A stretch of 43,124 bases of DNA from Symbiodinium natans (lineage: Eukaryota; Sar; Dinophyceae; Suessiales; Symbiodiniaceae), in the NCBI GenBank assembly GCA_905221605.1, contig CAJNDS010002301.1, positions 2,225,692 to 2,268,815 of the forward strand, read 5' to 3'. Made by a program: the position numbers and the translations under genes. Positions 18,826 through 27,900 of the stretch are shown here, piece by piece. Within the stretch, counting starts at the first letter, position 1. Each line of letters begins with the position of its first letter. The notes beneath the pieces were generated by a model. It saw nothing but the letters and a program-made list of their open reading frames with translations. It was not told where the DNA came from and made no database searches.

Positions 18826-19137
18826 TTGGGTTAAGGTTTTAGGTTTAAGCCTTTAGGGTTTAGGGTGTAGGGTTCAAGGCAGTCCAGGGTTAGAAGCTCA
18901 CAGCTTCTCACTCCCAGCCGCGCGCCGCACTCTCAAAACTCCCATAGTGCTCCCCAAGGCTTCCTGTGGTTCCCTTAGTTTCCCGAAACCCTATACGCTA
19001 AACCCTGAACCCTAAACCCTAAACCCTAAACCCTAAAGAAGCAATGAGGCTTTGGAGAGCTCAAGGAACTAACCCGGTGCGCCCGGTGCAGAGCTGGGAA
19101 GGTTTGGCAGTTTCCGGTTCAGGGTTTCAGGACGGTT

Positions 19138-19230
19138 TAGGGTTTGGGGTTTGGGGTTTGGGGTTTAGGGTTTAGGGTTTGGGGTTTAGGGTTTAGGGTT
19201 TGGGGTTTAGGGTTTGGGGTGTAGGGTTGA
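19138..19230 (+). repeat. TTTAGGG / TTTGGGG array
   Basis: About thirteen mixed units. Confidence 0.9.
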
Positions 19231-19574
19231 GGGTTTGAGGGGTTTGGAGGAGTAGGGTTGGAGGGGTTTGGGGCTTCAGGGCCTAGGGCTTAGGGTTTGG
19301 GAATCCCCCCCCATCCAACATCTGAGGGGTCTCCAGATCCCAGATCTTTCTCACAGGGATTGCACCATCATGCGTTGTTTGTCAAGCTTTCAACTGGCGA
19401 GACCCTAAACCCTAAACCCTAAACCTAAACCCTAAACCCCAAACCCTAAACCACGAGTTCTGGAAATCCCACGCTGCTCGAGCGAAGCCGCTTGCTAAGA
19501 CCTTTGACTTGTCGGTGGCCGCACTCTCACCACACACACACACATGGGGTGGTCCAAGGGGCTAATCCCCTCTG

Positions 19575-19698
19575 CCTAATATTAACCCCCCCCCCCTAAC
19601 CCCCTAATATGCATACCCCCCGCCCCCATATACTCTAACATATCTATGATGGAGCGGGGGGGGGGGGTGTATTTAATATTGGGGGGGGGGGGGGGGGG
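19575..19698. repeat. Poly-C / poly-G inverted repeat with AATATT cores
   Basis: C-runs with TAATATTAA and TAATATGCATA are mirrored by GTGTATTTAATATT flanked by G-runs of 12 and 18. The two halves can form a long hairpin. It may be a decayed foldback element or homopolymer slippage around one. Confidence 0.6.
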
Positions 19699-19699
19699 T

Positions 19700-20100
19700 T
19701 TTAAGCCCTACTCAGCCTCACCCTAAGCCCTACCCAGACCCCAACCTCTCCCCCGAAAGAAAGTGCAGGCTAGATGTGAGCCATAACCAGCTGCCTGGGC
19801 CTCGGGGTTGTGGTTTCGGGTTTAGGGTGCAGTGTAGGGCTAAGGGTGGGGTGGATTTCGGTTTTGGGCTTCTTGGGAATTTGGGCTAAGGTCTTCACCT
19901 TCCACGACCGCAAAGTCCCCAGAGCCCCTTAAACAAGCTTAAGAAGCCCTTAAAGACCCAAAGCCCAAAGCCCCTAAACCCTAAATGGGGCTATAGGGTT
20001 TTGGGTTTTGTTACCAAACCTTCAACCCGAATTAAACCCCAAACCCCGAAAAGCTAAGCAAAAAAACGGGCAAGACCCTATGAAAACCGAAGCCCCTTCC
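19700..20100. other. Unique spacer
   Basis: No gene or clear repeat recognised. Confidence 0.4.
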
Positions 20101-20330
20101 CCTGCCTTAAGCATGACAACTTAAACCACATTTTAATTTCGTTCAATGTTGAAAATATGCATTTTGGAATTATTTTTCCAAGGTTAATAATGAGTAGAAG
20201 TCAAAGAAACTTAATGTGTTCATAGAATACATTGTAGATGAAATAGAAAGGTTATGTATAAATGGTACTGGTGCAATATATAGACATGGTATATTCAATT
20301 TATGTATGTATGTATATATGTATATGTACG

Positions 20331-20364
<34 letters not shown>

Positions 20365-20369
20365 TAATG

Positions 20370-20401
<32 letters not shown>

Positions 20402-20830
20402 AGCATTGAATACATAGAATAATGATCCTTCAGCACAGCAGGTTTATACAACTAGGAACAAATATACTAAAACATGTATCAACATACAAGTTATTCTATA
20501 TATATATATATGTATCATGAGTACCAATGAAGGTATTCATTTTTTGTGGTTGGGTTCATATTATGTCAACTTTAAATCATTTTTAATACGATAAGTTTGT
20601 AGAGTTTGATCTGAAGCACATTTTAGAGATCCTACGAGATTTCCCTGCAATATGTATTGTAGAAATACTATAAGATTTTCCCGAAAATTTTTTACAAGAA
20701 TACGATAAGATTTTCCTGAAACTGTTGAAACACTGTAAGATTATATGTTTAGAATAGAAATAATTCCTCGTTCCCATTATAAGAAAAATAGATGCTATAT
20801 CAGTAGAAGCGTACATGCTAAATGTTTAAG
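20100..20830. other. AT-rich island with TA microsatellites and a 33-bp degenerate repeat
   Basis: Base composition switches to strongly A+T-rich. It holds (TA)n tracts at 20293-20402 and 20494-20515. A degenerate unit follows (TACGATAAGATTTTCCTGAA and relatives at 20633, 20666, 20701 and 20731). The island ends directly before the LRR exon candidate at 20851. Open frames here are by-products of TA repeats. Confidence 0.6.
20633..20748 (+). repeat. Degenerate tandem repeat, about 33 bp x 4
   Basis: Four related units begin TACGAGAT, TACTATAAGATTTTCCCGAA, TACGATAAGATTTTCCTGAA and CACTGTAAGATT, spaced by 33, 35 and 30 bp. Confidence 0.6.
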
Positions 20831-20850
20831 TACCCCGACCCACCCCCCAG

Positions 20851-20924
20851 GTCGTCGCTGCCGGAGACGCTGACGGACCTGACAGCGCTGGGCCTCCTGA
20901 ATCTGAGGCGGCGCGCTTATGGCC
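20851..20924 (+). CDS. LRR exon candidate (strong)
   Basis: A C-rich tract ends in CCCCCCAG, an ideal acceptor. The 74-nt exon contains LPETLTDLTALGLLNL, matching LPxxLxxLtaLxxLnLxxN. A GT donor follows at 20925. TTTAGGG begins at about 20955. The left neighbour is the AT-rich island rather than CCCTAAA. Confidence 0.65.
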
Positions 20925-20954
20925 GTGGGAGGGGGGGTGAGAGGGGTAAGGGTA

Positions 20955-21025
20955 GGGTTTAAAGGTTTAGGGTTTAGGGTTTAGGGTTTAGGGTTTAGGG
21001 TTTAGGGTTTAGGGTTTAGGGTTCA
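20955..21025 (+). repeat. TTTAGGG array
   Basis: About ten units. Confidence 0.92.
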
Positions 21026-21090
21026 GGGGCTGGGTAGAGTGGGGGGGTTGAGGCCTTTTAGGGGTCAGAGTTGATCATGTGCAGTAGGGC

Positions 21091-21402
21091 ATGTTGCTCT
21101 TTGCCTGTCCCTCTCTCCTGCTCAATGCGAAGCTACATGCCCCTCAACATCTGAAATCGAAGGACGTCTACCCTTCTGTCTATCTGCGCCCCGATATTCT
21201 GCTGCGCGTGGGCTGCGGCCGTATACAAACATATTCATGGTCAGTCCTCTGCAAAAGGTGGCCGCCCCATCGGGTCCCTTTAGAAGCCAAAGTTAAAGAG
21301 CTGACTACGAGAGCTGGGCTCGGTTCGGGAAAAATGTTGGATTTCATGTGTGTCGAATTCCTACAGAACCCGGAATGTCCCATGACAAGTTACTGCACAT
21401 AG
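21091..21402 (+). CDS. Open frame of 103 codons, unassigned
   Basis: An uninterrupted + frame with a mixed, protein-like residue composition and an ATG start; the minus strand is also open for part of it. No family is recognised. Its last 55 bp belong to an imperfectly duplicated segment (21348-21432 and 21486-21577), which argues for a transposon remnant as much as for a gene. Confidence 0.22.
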   Translation: MLLFACPSLLLNAKLHAPQHLKSKDVYPSVYLRPDILLRVGCGRIQTYSWSVLCKRWPPHRVPLEAKVKELTTRAGLGSGKMLDFMCVEFLQNPECPMTSYCT

Positions 21403-21577
21403 CCAAACCCGCAGCAGCATCCCCCGCAAACCCTAAGCCCTAAACCCCAAACCCGAAGCCCCCCCCCAAACCTGAAGAAAAATTGTGTGTTGTCGAATTT
21501 CCTACACAAGGCGCATTGCCCCATAGAAAGTTATTGCGCGCAGCCAAACCCACACTGCAAGCAAGCCCGGCAAACCC
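21348..21577 (+). repeat. Imperfect direct duplication of about 85-90 bp
   Basis: TGTGTGTCGAATTCCTACA...GCCAAACCC at 21348-21432 recurs as TGTTGTCGAATTTCCTACA...GCCAAACCC at 21486-21577, separated by a short CCCTAAA-type spacer. Confidence 0.65.
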
Positions 21578-21612
21578 TCGACCTTAAACCTCAAACCTTA
21601 AATGGACCTGAA

Positions 21613-21755
21613 AGGCCCTAAACCCTAGACCCCAAACTCCTAAACTCCTAAACCCTAAACCCTAAACTCTAAACTCTAAACCCTAAACTCCTAAACCCTA
21701 GACCCCAAACTCCTAAACTCCTAAACTCCTAAACCCTAAACTCTAAACCCCAAGC
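21613..21755 (-). repeat. CCCTAAA array with CTCCTAAA / CTCTAAA higher-order copies
   Basis: A composite block (CCCTAGACCCCAAACTCCTA, then repeated ACTCCTA) appears twice, again showing larger-unit copying. Confidence 0.85.
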
Positions 21756-21766
21756 TCTGAGCCCAG

Positions 21767-21856
21767 GAACAACCAGATCTCCGAGCTGCCGAAACGCCTG
21801 GACGAGCTCCAGGCGTTGAAGTCCTTGGACCTGAGCCGGGAGCCTTTGAATCGGAT
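21767..21856 (+). CDS. LRR exon candidate (strong)
   Basis: After the acceptor AGCCCAG a 90-nt segment begins NNQISE and contains LPKRLDELQALKSLDL, an almost ideal LRR unit (NxIxeLPxxLxxLxaLksLdLsxN). A GT at 21857-21858 opens straight into TTTAGGG. The left flank is a CCCTAAA array. This and 14925-15010 are the best-preserved LRR exons. Confidence 0.7.
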
Positions 21857-21965
21857 GTTTAGGGTTTAGGGTTTTAGATTTTAGGGTTTAGGGTTATAGG
21901 GTGTAGGGTGTAGGGTTATAGGGTTTAGGGTTTAGGGCTTAGGGTTTAGGGTTTAGGGCTTAGGA

Positions 21966-22360
21966 GAAACAGCTAAAATCACGTTTTTTGCTGAACCCTA
22001 GTTCAGTATAGGCATCGGGGGTTTCGGACTTCGGTTTTTGGGTGAATTTGAGGGTTCGGCTTTTAGAGCTTAGGGCTTAGGGTTTAGGGCTTACCTGGGA
22101 CCCTATTTACCTGCAGTTTTGTGGGTTCTTGTGTAGGGTAGTTTAGGGTTGCGAAGGGTTAAGGGTTTAGCCCTCGGTGTGGGGCTGAGGGAGGTGTGGG
22201 TTGCGGAGGATTGCTGGGTAGGCTTTTGGGATATCTGGAGTTTTGGAAAATGTTCCAGAGAGTTCAAGGGCCATCCGTTGTGAATAACGATCCGCTGCGG
22301 TTGAGCCGGGGAGGGGTGTCCGGGGGCCTAGGGTCTACTGTGAGCTCTCAAGCCAAAAAC
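21966..22360. other. Unique spacer
   Basis: No supported gene; isolated heptamers only. Confidence 0.45.
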
Positions 22361-22476
22361 CCCTAAACCCTAAACCCTAAACCCTGAACCCTGAGCCCTG
22401 AACCCTGAACCCTGAACCCCTTGGCAGGCCCAGATAGACAGAGCTTTTTCAGACTGTGTCCCTGAGGCTCCGCCAG

Positions 22477-22564
22477 GGTTTAGGGTTTAGGGTTTAGGGT
22501 TTGGGGTTTGGGGTTTGGGGTTTGGGGTTTGGGGTTTGGGGTTTGGGGTTTGGGGTTTGGGGTT
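22477..22564 (+). repeat. TTTAGGG then pure TTTGGGG array
   Basis: Three TTTAGGG units pass into about nine TTTGGGG units. Confidence 0.93.
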
Positions 22565-22593
22565 TAACCTGATTCTTCCAACATGGATCTCCT

Positions 22594-22690
22594 GTAGGCT
22601 CCCAGCAGTCGCCCAAGAGCAGCACAAGCCGAGCAGCAAGTGTATCCACGCCTACCGCCGATTCAGCGCACAATTGGTGCCAGAGGTGTG
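22594..22690 (+). CDS. Possible exon, family unknown
   Basis: A G+C-rich island between CTGTAG and a repeat boundary is open in all three + frames. It sits between TTTGGGG-type and CCCGAAA/CCCTAAA-type arrays, the reverse of the usual exon layout. No domain recognised. Confidence 0.22.
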
Positions 22691-22704
22691 GCCTCAAGGC
22701 CACC

Positions 22705-22812
22705 CGGAACCCGAAACCCGAAACCCGAAACCCGAAACCCGAAACCCTAAACCCTAAACCCTAAACCCTAAACCCTCAACCCTAAACCCTAAACCCTAAA
22801 CCCTAAGCCCTA
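22705..22812 (-). repeat. CCCGAAA then CCCTAAA array
   Basis: Five CCCGAAA heptamers followed by about nine CCCTAAA units. Confidence 0.92.
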
Positions 22813-22938
22813 AGCCCTGAGCCAGAAGAAGCCCTCAAGCCCTCAAGCCGTGAGTCCGTAAGGCTCGACGCCGTTGGGCAAGTCGCTGCTGCTCCCCCAG
22901 CCGCACCCTCGAAGGGTAACGGGTTGGGGTTTAGGGTT

Positions 22939-22943
22939 TAGGG
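22939..22943 (+). repeat. Left target-site duplication TAGGG
   Basis: TAGGG directly precedes the left LTR and recurs directly after the right LTR (31761-31765). The target was a TTTAGGG array, so a chance match is possible, but the join reads exactly as a 5-bp staggered insertion would. Confidence 0.7.
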
Positions 22944-23230
22944 TGCGGAGCTGCAATTGGTATTGTAAAAAAGAGTTAGTATTGGAAGTTGGAAGGGTTA
23001 ATGAACCCGGAAACCATGTTTGGCTCAAGATGGGCTTGAACAGAAAGCCACAAGTTCAAAAAGTAGCGCCTGGGTTCTTAGGGTTTGGTAAGGGTGTGGA
23101 TTCCTTCCCCCTTTCCTTCCCCCCTGGGTTGCTCTTATCCGTGTCCTTGTTTGTTTCTTGGTTCGATCTGGGGAATATAAGTTCAGGGCGATTAGGGGAG
23201 TTGATTTCCTTCCTTGATTGTCCCCCTGTA
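22944..23230 (+). repeat. Left LTR (287 bp)
   Basis: Begins TGCGGAGCTG and ends CCCCCTGTA. It matches the right LTR except at two positions (T/C at about 22981 and near the 3' end). A strong donor-like GGTAAGG lies at 23087-23093 and could serve to make a spliced RNA. The ends are TG...TA rather than the usual TG...CA. Confidence 0.9.
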
Positions 23231-23242
23231 GGTTATGAGCCC
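23231..23242 (+). promoter_or_regulatory. Possible tRNA primer-binding site
   Basis: GGTTATGAGCCC follows the left LTR, where a primer-binding site is expected. It loosely resembles the initiator-Met type TGGTATCAGAGC but is not a clean match, so the primer tRNA is undetermined. Confidence 0.3.
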
Positions 23243-23297
23243 AAATTAGGTTCCCTGCGGTTAAGTGTTCTTTCAAGGTTTTTGGGATCAAGAAGCA

Positions 23298-24977
23298 ATG
23301 CCTTCTCCGAAGCGATGGCTCCAACCTGCCTCGGATGGTGGACAAAATGGTGGAGCTGGAAATGGTGCAGCTGAGTCTCTGGGTGAAAGATCGGTGTTGG
23401 AAGAGGTGATTCCCGGCGCTGAAGAACATCTGGAAGAAGCCTTGGTTGCAGAAAGCCCCAATGTGGGTATGAATCCCAATGTGGATATGGTTAGCAATAC
23501 TGAAGCTGAAGGACGTGCTGTCTCTGTATCGCCAAAGCCTGGTGAGAAAAGGAACTGGGACGCGACTGGTGGTATAGATCGTGAAATGGAGGTGACTGTT
23601 TTACGAGTGTTGCACAAACACGGGTATCAGCCGTCGTCTTCGACTTCGGGTCGAATGGTAGACCAAGAGTCTCAGACCGATCTGATTGGAGAAGTGCTGC
23701 AAGCGGCCAGGAGGCCTCTGAACAAGATCAAAAGGGATCCATCTTCGAGTTCCCAAGGTGGTGGAAGCGGTCACGAACAGAAGGGTGCGGACAGCTTTGA
23801 AGCTGCACCTGCTGCTGAATACGCCATGGGGGAGGAGGAGATCCTACAGATGGAGGCTGAGAGGTTGCGACAGTTGTCCGAAGAAGAGGACGAGATGCGA
23901 CAGGTCTCTGAAAGGGATGGTTTTCAGAAAGATGAGCATCTGATCAAAGCGTGCGATGGGACAACGTGGGAATGGCACATCCATGAAGATGGGAGACAAT
24001 ATTATTACTGCCTGGATACGCAGGAAAGCAAGTGGACATTGCCGGTGGTAGGTGAAAAGATGAAGAGTGACGAGGTGGTTGGGTCTCCTTCGGGCAATGA
24101 GCTGGAAATGGAGGCGGCACTGGATTCTTCATCCTCTACTCCGAAGACTGAGTCTACGAGGGCATTCCAGGGTAGTGTAAATAGTTTAGGTGAAAAAGAT
24201 TTTTCCTCTACTATCAGGGATAGCGGTCCTAGGGCTGGTGGTGACGCCCCGACCTCGGGTTCTCCTGATGAGGAGGAGATTCCTGGAAACCGAGCAGACA
24301 TCGCTGGAGCTCAACATCTGGATCGGGAAGGAATGGGAGCACTTTCTGAGGGTGTGGCAGCGGTGGAATCGGTAGGTCCAGAAGAAAAGATTCCCAATGT
24401 GGAGATCGGAACTGTGTCGGCTGCAGAAGAGCGAGTGGTGGATGTGGTACCTGTCGTTCAGGAATGTGGTCCTGGAGATTTGGAAGACGGAGGGAAAAGG
24501 TCGTGTGTTGCGACTGAGGAGGTCTCTTCGTTTGGTGCCAAGGTTCCTGCCATTCAAGGGGAAAAAGAAGCTTCTGGAATAGCTGGAGACACGGAAGATC
24601 TGAAAAATGAGGCCTGGAGCGCCAATGATGCGCGGGTCGATGCGCCAGATATTACCTGGAGTGCGAAGGAAGCACGGGTTGAGGTGCATATGGTGTTACG
24701 TTCCACGGGCGACTGCAACAATGGAGCGCAGGTCTCCGCAGCAGCTGATGATGGAGGTTCACAGGTGGACGAACTGGTGCAACCTGAAGTTAGCCGCGAG
24801 GAACGAAATGACAAGGGCTACACCGGAGCCAATGGGGCAGCTGTGGTCAACGATGGTGGAAATTCTCCTTTGGAAGCCATGGAACCAAGGGAGCCTGCGG
24901 TGGAAGAAAGCCTGCCGTGGATGATCGACTCAATTGCCCTGCAGTGGAAGAAGATTTGCCTGCTGCAGAAGGTGTGA
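23298..24977 (+). CDS. Retroelement ORF1: WW-domain acidic protein
   Basis: A 559-codon frame from the ATG at 23298 (an in-frame stop at 23262-23264 excludes an upstream start; the frame opens with MPSPKRW). Most of it is acidic and low in order, rich in E, G, S and A. Around residues 223-249 it has a WW domain: two tryptophans about 20 residues apart in the usual WW frame, GRQYYY in the middle and KWTLP at the end. WW domains bind proline-rich or phospho-Ser/Pro peptides. The protein probably forms the N-terminal part of a Gag-like product. Its 3' end overlaps the next frame by up to 166 nt, in the -1 register. There is no cysteine-rich region, protease motif or signal peptide. Codon use is less G+C-rich than in the exon islands outside, as expected for a transposon. 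Confidence 0.75.
   Translation: MPSPKRWLQPASDGGQNGGAGNGAAESLGERSVLEEVIPGAEEHLEEALVAESPNVGMNPNVDMVSNTEAEGRAVSVSPKPGEKRNWDATGGIDREMEVTVLRVLHKHGYQPSSSTSGRMVDQESQTDLIGEVLQAARRPLNKIKRDPSSSSQGGGSGHEQKGADSFEAAPAAEYAMGEEEILQMEAERLRQLSEEEDEMRQVSERDGFQKDEHLIKACDGTTWEWHIHEDGRQYYYCLDTQESKWTLPVVGEKMKSDEVVGSPSGNELEMEAALDSSSSTPKTESTRAFQGSVNSLGEKDFSSTIRDSGPRAGGDAPTSGSPDEEEIPGNRADIAGAQHLDREGMGALSEGVAAVESVGPEEKIPNVEIGTVSAAEERVVDVVPVVQECGPGDLEDGGKRSCVATEEVSSFGAKVPAIQGEKEASGIAGDTEDLKNEAWSANDARVDAPDITWSAKEARVEVHMVLRSTGDCNNGAQVSAAADDGGSQVDELVQPEVSREERNDKGYTGANGAAVVNDGGNSPLEAMEPREPAVEESLPWMIDSIALQWKKICLLQKV
24812..24977 (+). promoter_or_regulatory. ORF1/ORF2 overlap, possible -1 frameshift zone
   Basis: The ORF2 frame is open from just after a TGA at 24809-24811, and ORF1 runs to its TGA at 24975-24977, so the two share 166 nt. 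ORF2 lies in the -1 register relative to ORF1. No standard X-XXY-YYZ slippery heptamer is obvious. The alternatives are an internal start for ORF2, splicing, or a one-base assembly or mutational error in a single long gene. Confidence 0.5.
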
Positions 24978-27900
24978 CAAAGGACTCCAATGATGGGTCC
25001 ACTCCCATGAAGGGAGAAGTGTTGCCGTCTGGAAGTTCGCCGGAAGTCGACACCGAGCGAATTACAGCAGATGAGGCAAAGCCTTTGGCGGAGAAAAAGG
25101 GAGGTCCTGAAGTCCAGGAGCACAAAAAAGATGAGCTTGTGGGACTCGTGGAGCAGGACGAGCAGTGTGACTCAAAGGTGAAAACAAAGGATGCGCCAGG
25201 AGCCGATGATACAGAGGTGGTTTCTGAAGAGCACGCAAAGAAAGTGCCCCGAGCGGGAGCCTTGGAATCACCTGGGACACATTGCTATCAAGAGGGAGAT
25301 GAGATCATGGGTCTAGTGCGCTGCATCAATGGGTATGGAGCCTTTTTGGACCTTGGTGATTTGAATGTATTGATTCCTGCAGAAGGGAACAATACGTGTC
25401 AGTTCAGATTTGGTGATACTGTCAATGGAACAGTGAAACTAGTGGAAGATGATGGTACCATAATCTTGGACACCTTTCTGGTTTTGGAAGAGGACGTGGA
25501 GGACTCTTCCTCAACGCTGCGGAAATGGAAACCCAGCGGCTGGAGTACGTGGTGGACGAATTCATGGTATGTTGGTCAATGGTACCAAGATTCCAACGGT
25601 CAATGGGACTGGAAACAGGAGGAAGAGCAATCCGATGAGGAGCTTGTGGTACAGGAGTTATCCTCTGAAGAACGAGAAGAAAGGCAACTTTATGGAGAAA
25701 AGATCTACAAAGCTCTTCTGGAGAATGGAAACGAAGAGGAAGCCTATGTTGGCAAAATTACTGGGATGCTGTTGGGTCGCGCGATGGAAGATTTACAGGA
25801 GTGTGTTGCAGATCAGGCATTCCTCAATGCGGAAGCTCGGCGCGCGTATGGCATCTTGCAAAATGATGGTTGGAAGCCTGATGTTACAGAAAGCACAGGC
25901 TTGGGGAAGTTAACCACTTTTTCCCGAAAACAGTACCACAACGCGCTTTTCGAACTGGCATGCAGAAAAAGGAGATTTTCTCGACCAGTTGTGGGTGAAG
26001 CGGTGGCAACGGTGCTGAATCAAGGGGAAGATGAGTTTTGGAACGCGCTTTGGTTGGACACCAAGCTATTTTTGCAGGAGCTTGATGGTGCAGTGCAATC
26101 CATGAGCAAAAGGGAGAACAAGCCAATGGAAGCCTACATGGACCCTGACCAGTACAAAAAGGCTCACATGACTCCAAAGACTGTGTTGTCACCTGGTTAC
26201 AGCAAGCTGTGCAAGTTCTTCAATCGGGGAAGGTGTCGCAATGGTGATGAGTGTTCCTATGAGCATCGTCGTTATGGTGAAGGTTGGCCAGGAGGAGGGT
26301 CAACTGATCCAAAGAATAGCCAAGAAGCTGATGATGAGGATGGGAACATCGGTGACCCTCCCACAGAGGAAGGTACAGTGGACGAGGCACAGCAGGAGCG
26401 GGAGGATTTAGCCTTCCGGGCCAAGTACAATTTTGGCAAGGGTGCATCAAAGGGTGAACCTACGTCGGGTGAGCCAAAAGGTCGTCTGTGTCTGTATTAC
26501 AATCAAGGTGGTTGTAAATATGGGACTACATGCAGGTATCTTCACAACGATGACATAGCATTGGAAGGGACTTGGGAGCCCGGCAAAGCTTGGGACAATG
26601 CTTCCAGGAAGTCACTAAGGGACGCAGGGTTCCACCATTGCTGTTTCGATTATTACCTCAGAGGACGTTGCCGGAAAGGGTTAAATTTCTGCAAGTACTC
26701 CCATGACGAGATGTCAGAGGAGCGGCTGTCGCTCCTGAAACACTTGGTACAGGTGGCCAATCAGGTCCGGTTTGAAAAAGAGAGAGGATGGGAGATTACG
26801 GATAGAAGCACTTTTCAGCCACCTGCGAGTGGGGGAGCTGAATCTTCCTCATCCTCGGCACCAAAAGCGCTGCAAATGACCAATGTGTCACAAAAAGATG
26901 GTGAAAAAGGTATTCTGGATGAAGCAGAAGCTGATGAACAAAAGAATTCGGTGGCTGCATCCACTGGTACTCAGCTTCAAAATCCGGAGGAGCCAATTGA
27001 AAATTGGATGGCTCGCAACGCACACCTGTGGGTGTATACCCCTCATGTAAGTGAGGTGATGATTACGCTTGGTGTGACCAATGTGTCGGACTTGCAAGAG
27101 TTCATCTTTGTGGAAGATTTGGTTGACAAAGGGATCAACAAAGTGACCGCATGCAAAATTCTGCAATTGGTTGGTGATGTCCGATATCGCCCGGGAGGAC
27201 CGGAAAAGGCAGTTCCTTCTGATGCATCTGTACGGGTACAACAATCTTCTGGGAACAAAGGGACTGGAAGAGCGGCGGTGCGAACCCTCACTCAGGTGCG
27301 TGAAGCTGAAGACTCCGGTGCAAAAACTATGCCGAGAGGCTCCTATCGGGAGCTTTTTGATAAGGTCAGGTACCGTGATGGTTGGACGCTTGCGCAGAGG
27401 TCTCCGTTGTGCGTACAGAAGCTGCGGTTGGTGGGAGTTGGAATGCCGCCGGTGAATCCACCAACAAAAAAGTATCGGTCAAGATCAAACCCTGTGAGAA
27501 GGGGAAGGCCCTTGCTGGACAAAAAACAGGTGCGACAGGTGCCACGCTCTCGGTCACAACGACGAGTGCAACCGGCGGAAGTGGTGGAAAAGCCGAAGCC
27601 ACTGGAACTGAAGCCTCGTGGTGGGTTGTCGTATCGGTTCAGCAGAGCGTGGGCAGATGTGGTGGATGATGATGAACAGGCGGAGGCTTTGGTCTCGTAT
27701 GCCGCTTCCTCAAGCGATTCAAGCGAAGAGGAGACCAATGCCGTACAACGCCTGAAGGAAATCTTTTTGCAAGAAAGGGATTCACAGAGAACTGCGAATC
27801 GTGGCAATGTTCCGCAAAGTGGTTCTTCAGGCTCCAATGACGGGCCGAAAAAATCGGTTCACCTTGGCGAAGGGCGCGACAAAGCGTCGCGGGGGGAGAC

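Noticed and set aside
19456-19535. LRR-like island after the CCCTAAA array at 19402-19455
   Set aside because: Leucine spacing does not fit in any one frame.
20170-20451. Frames rich in Y, I, M and V on both strands
   Set aside because: Readings of TA and TATG microsatellites.
22494-22757. Frames with PNPKPQT or GFGVWGL repeats
   Set aside because: Heptamer arrays read three units at a time (21 bp = 7 codons) stay open; these are repeat by-products.
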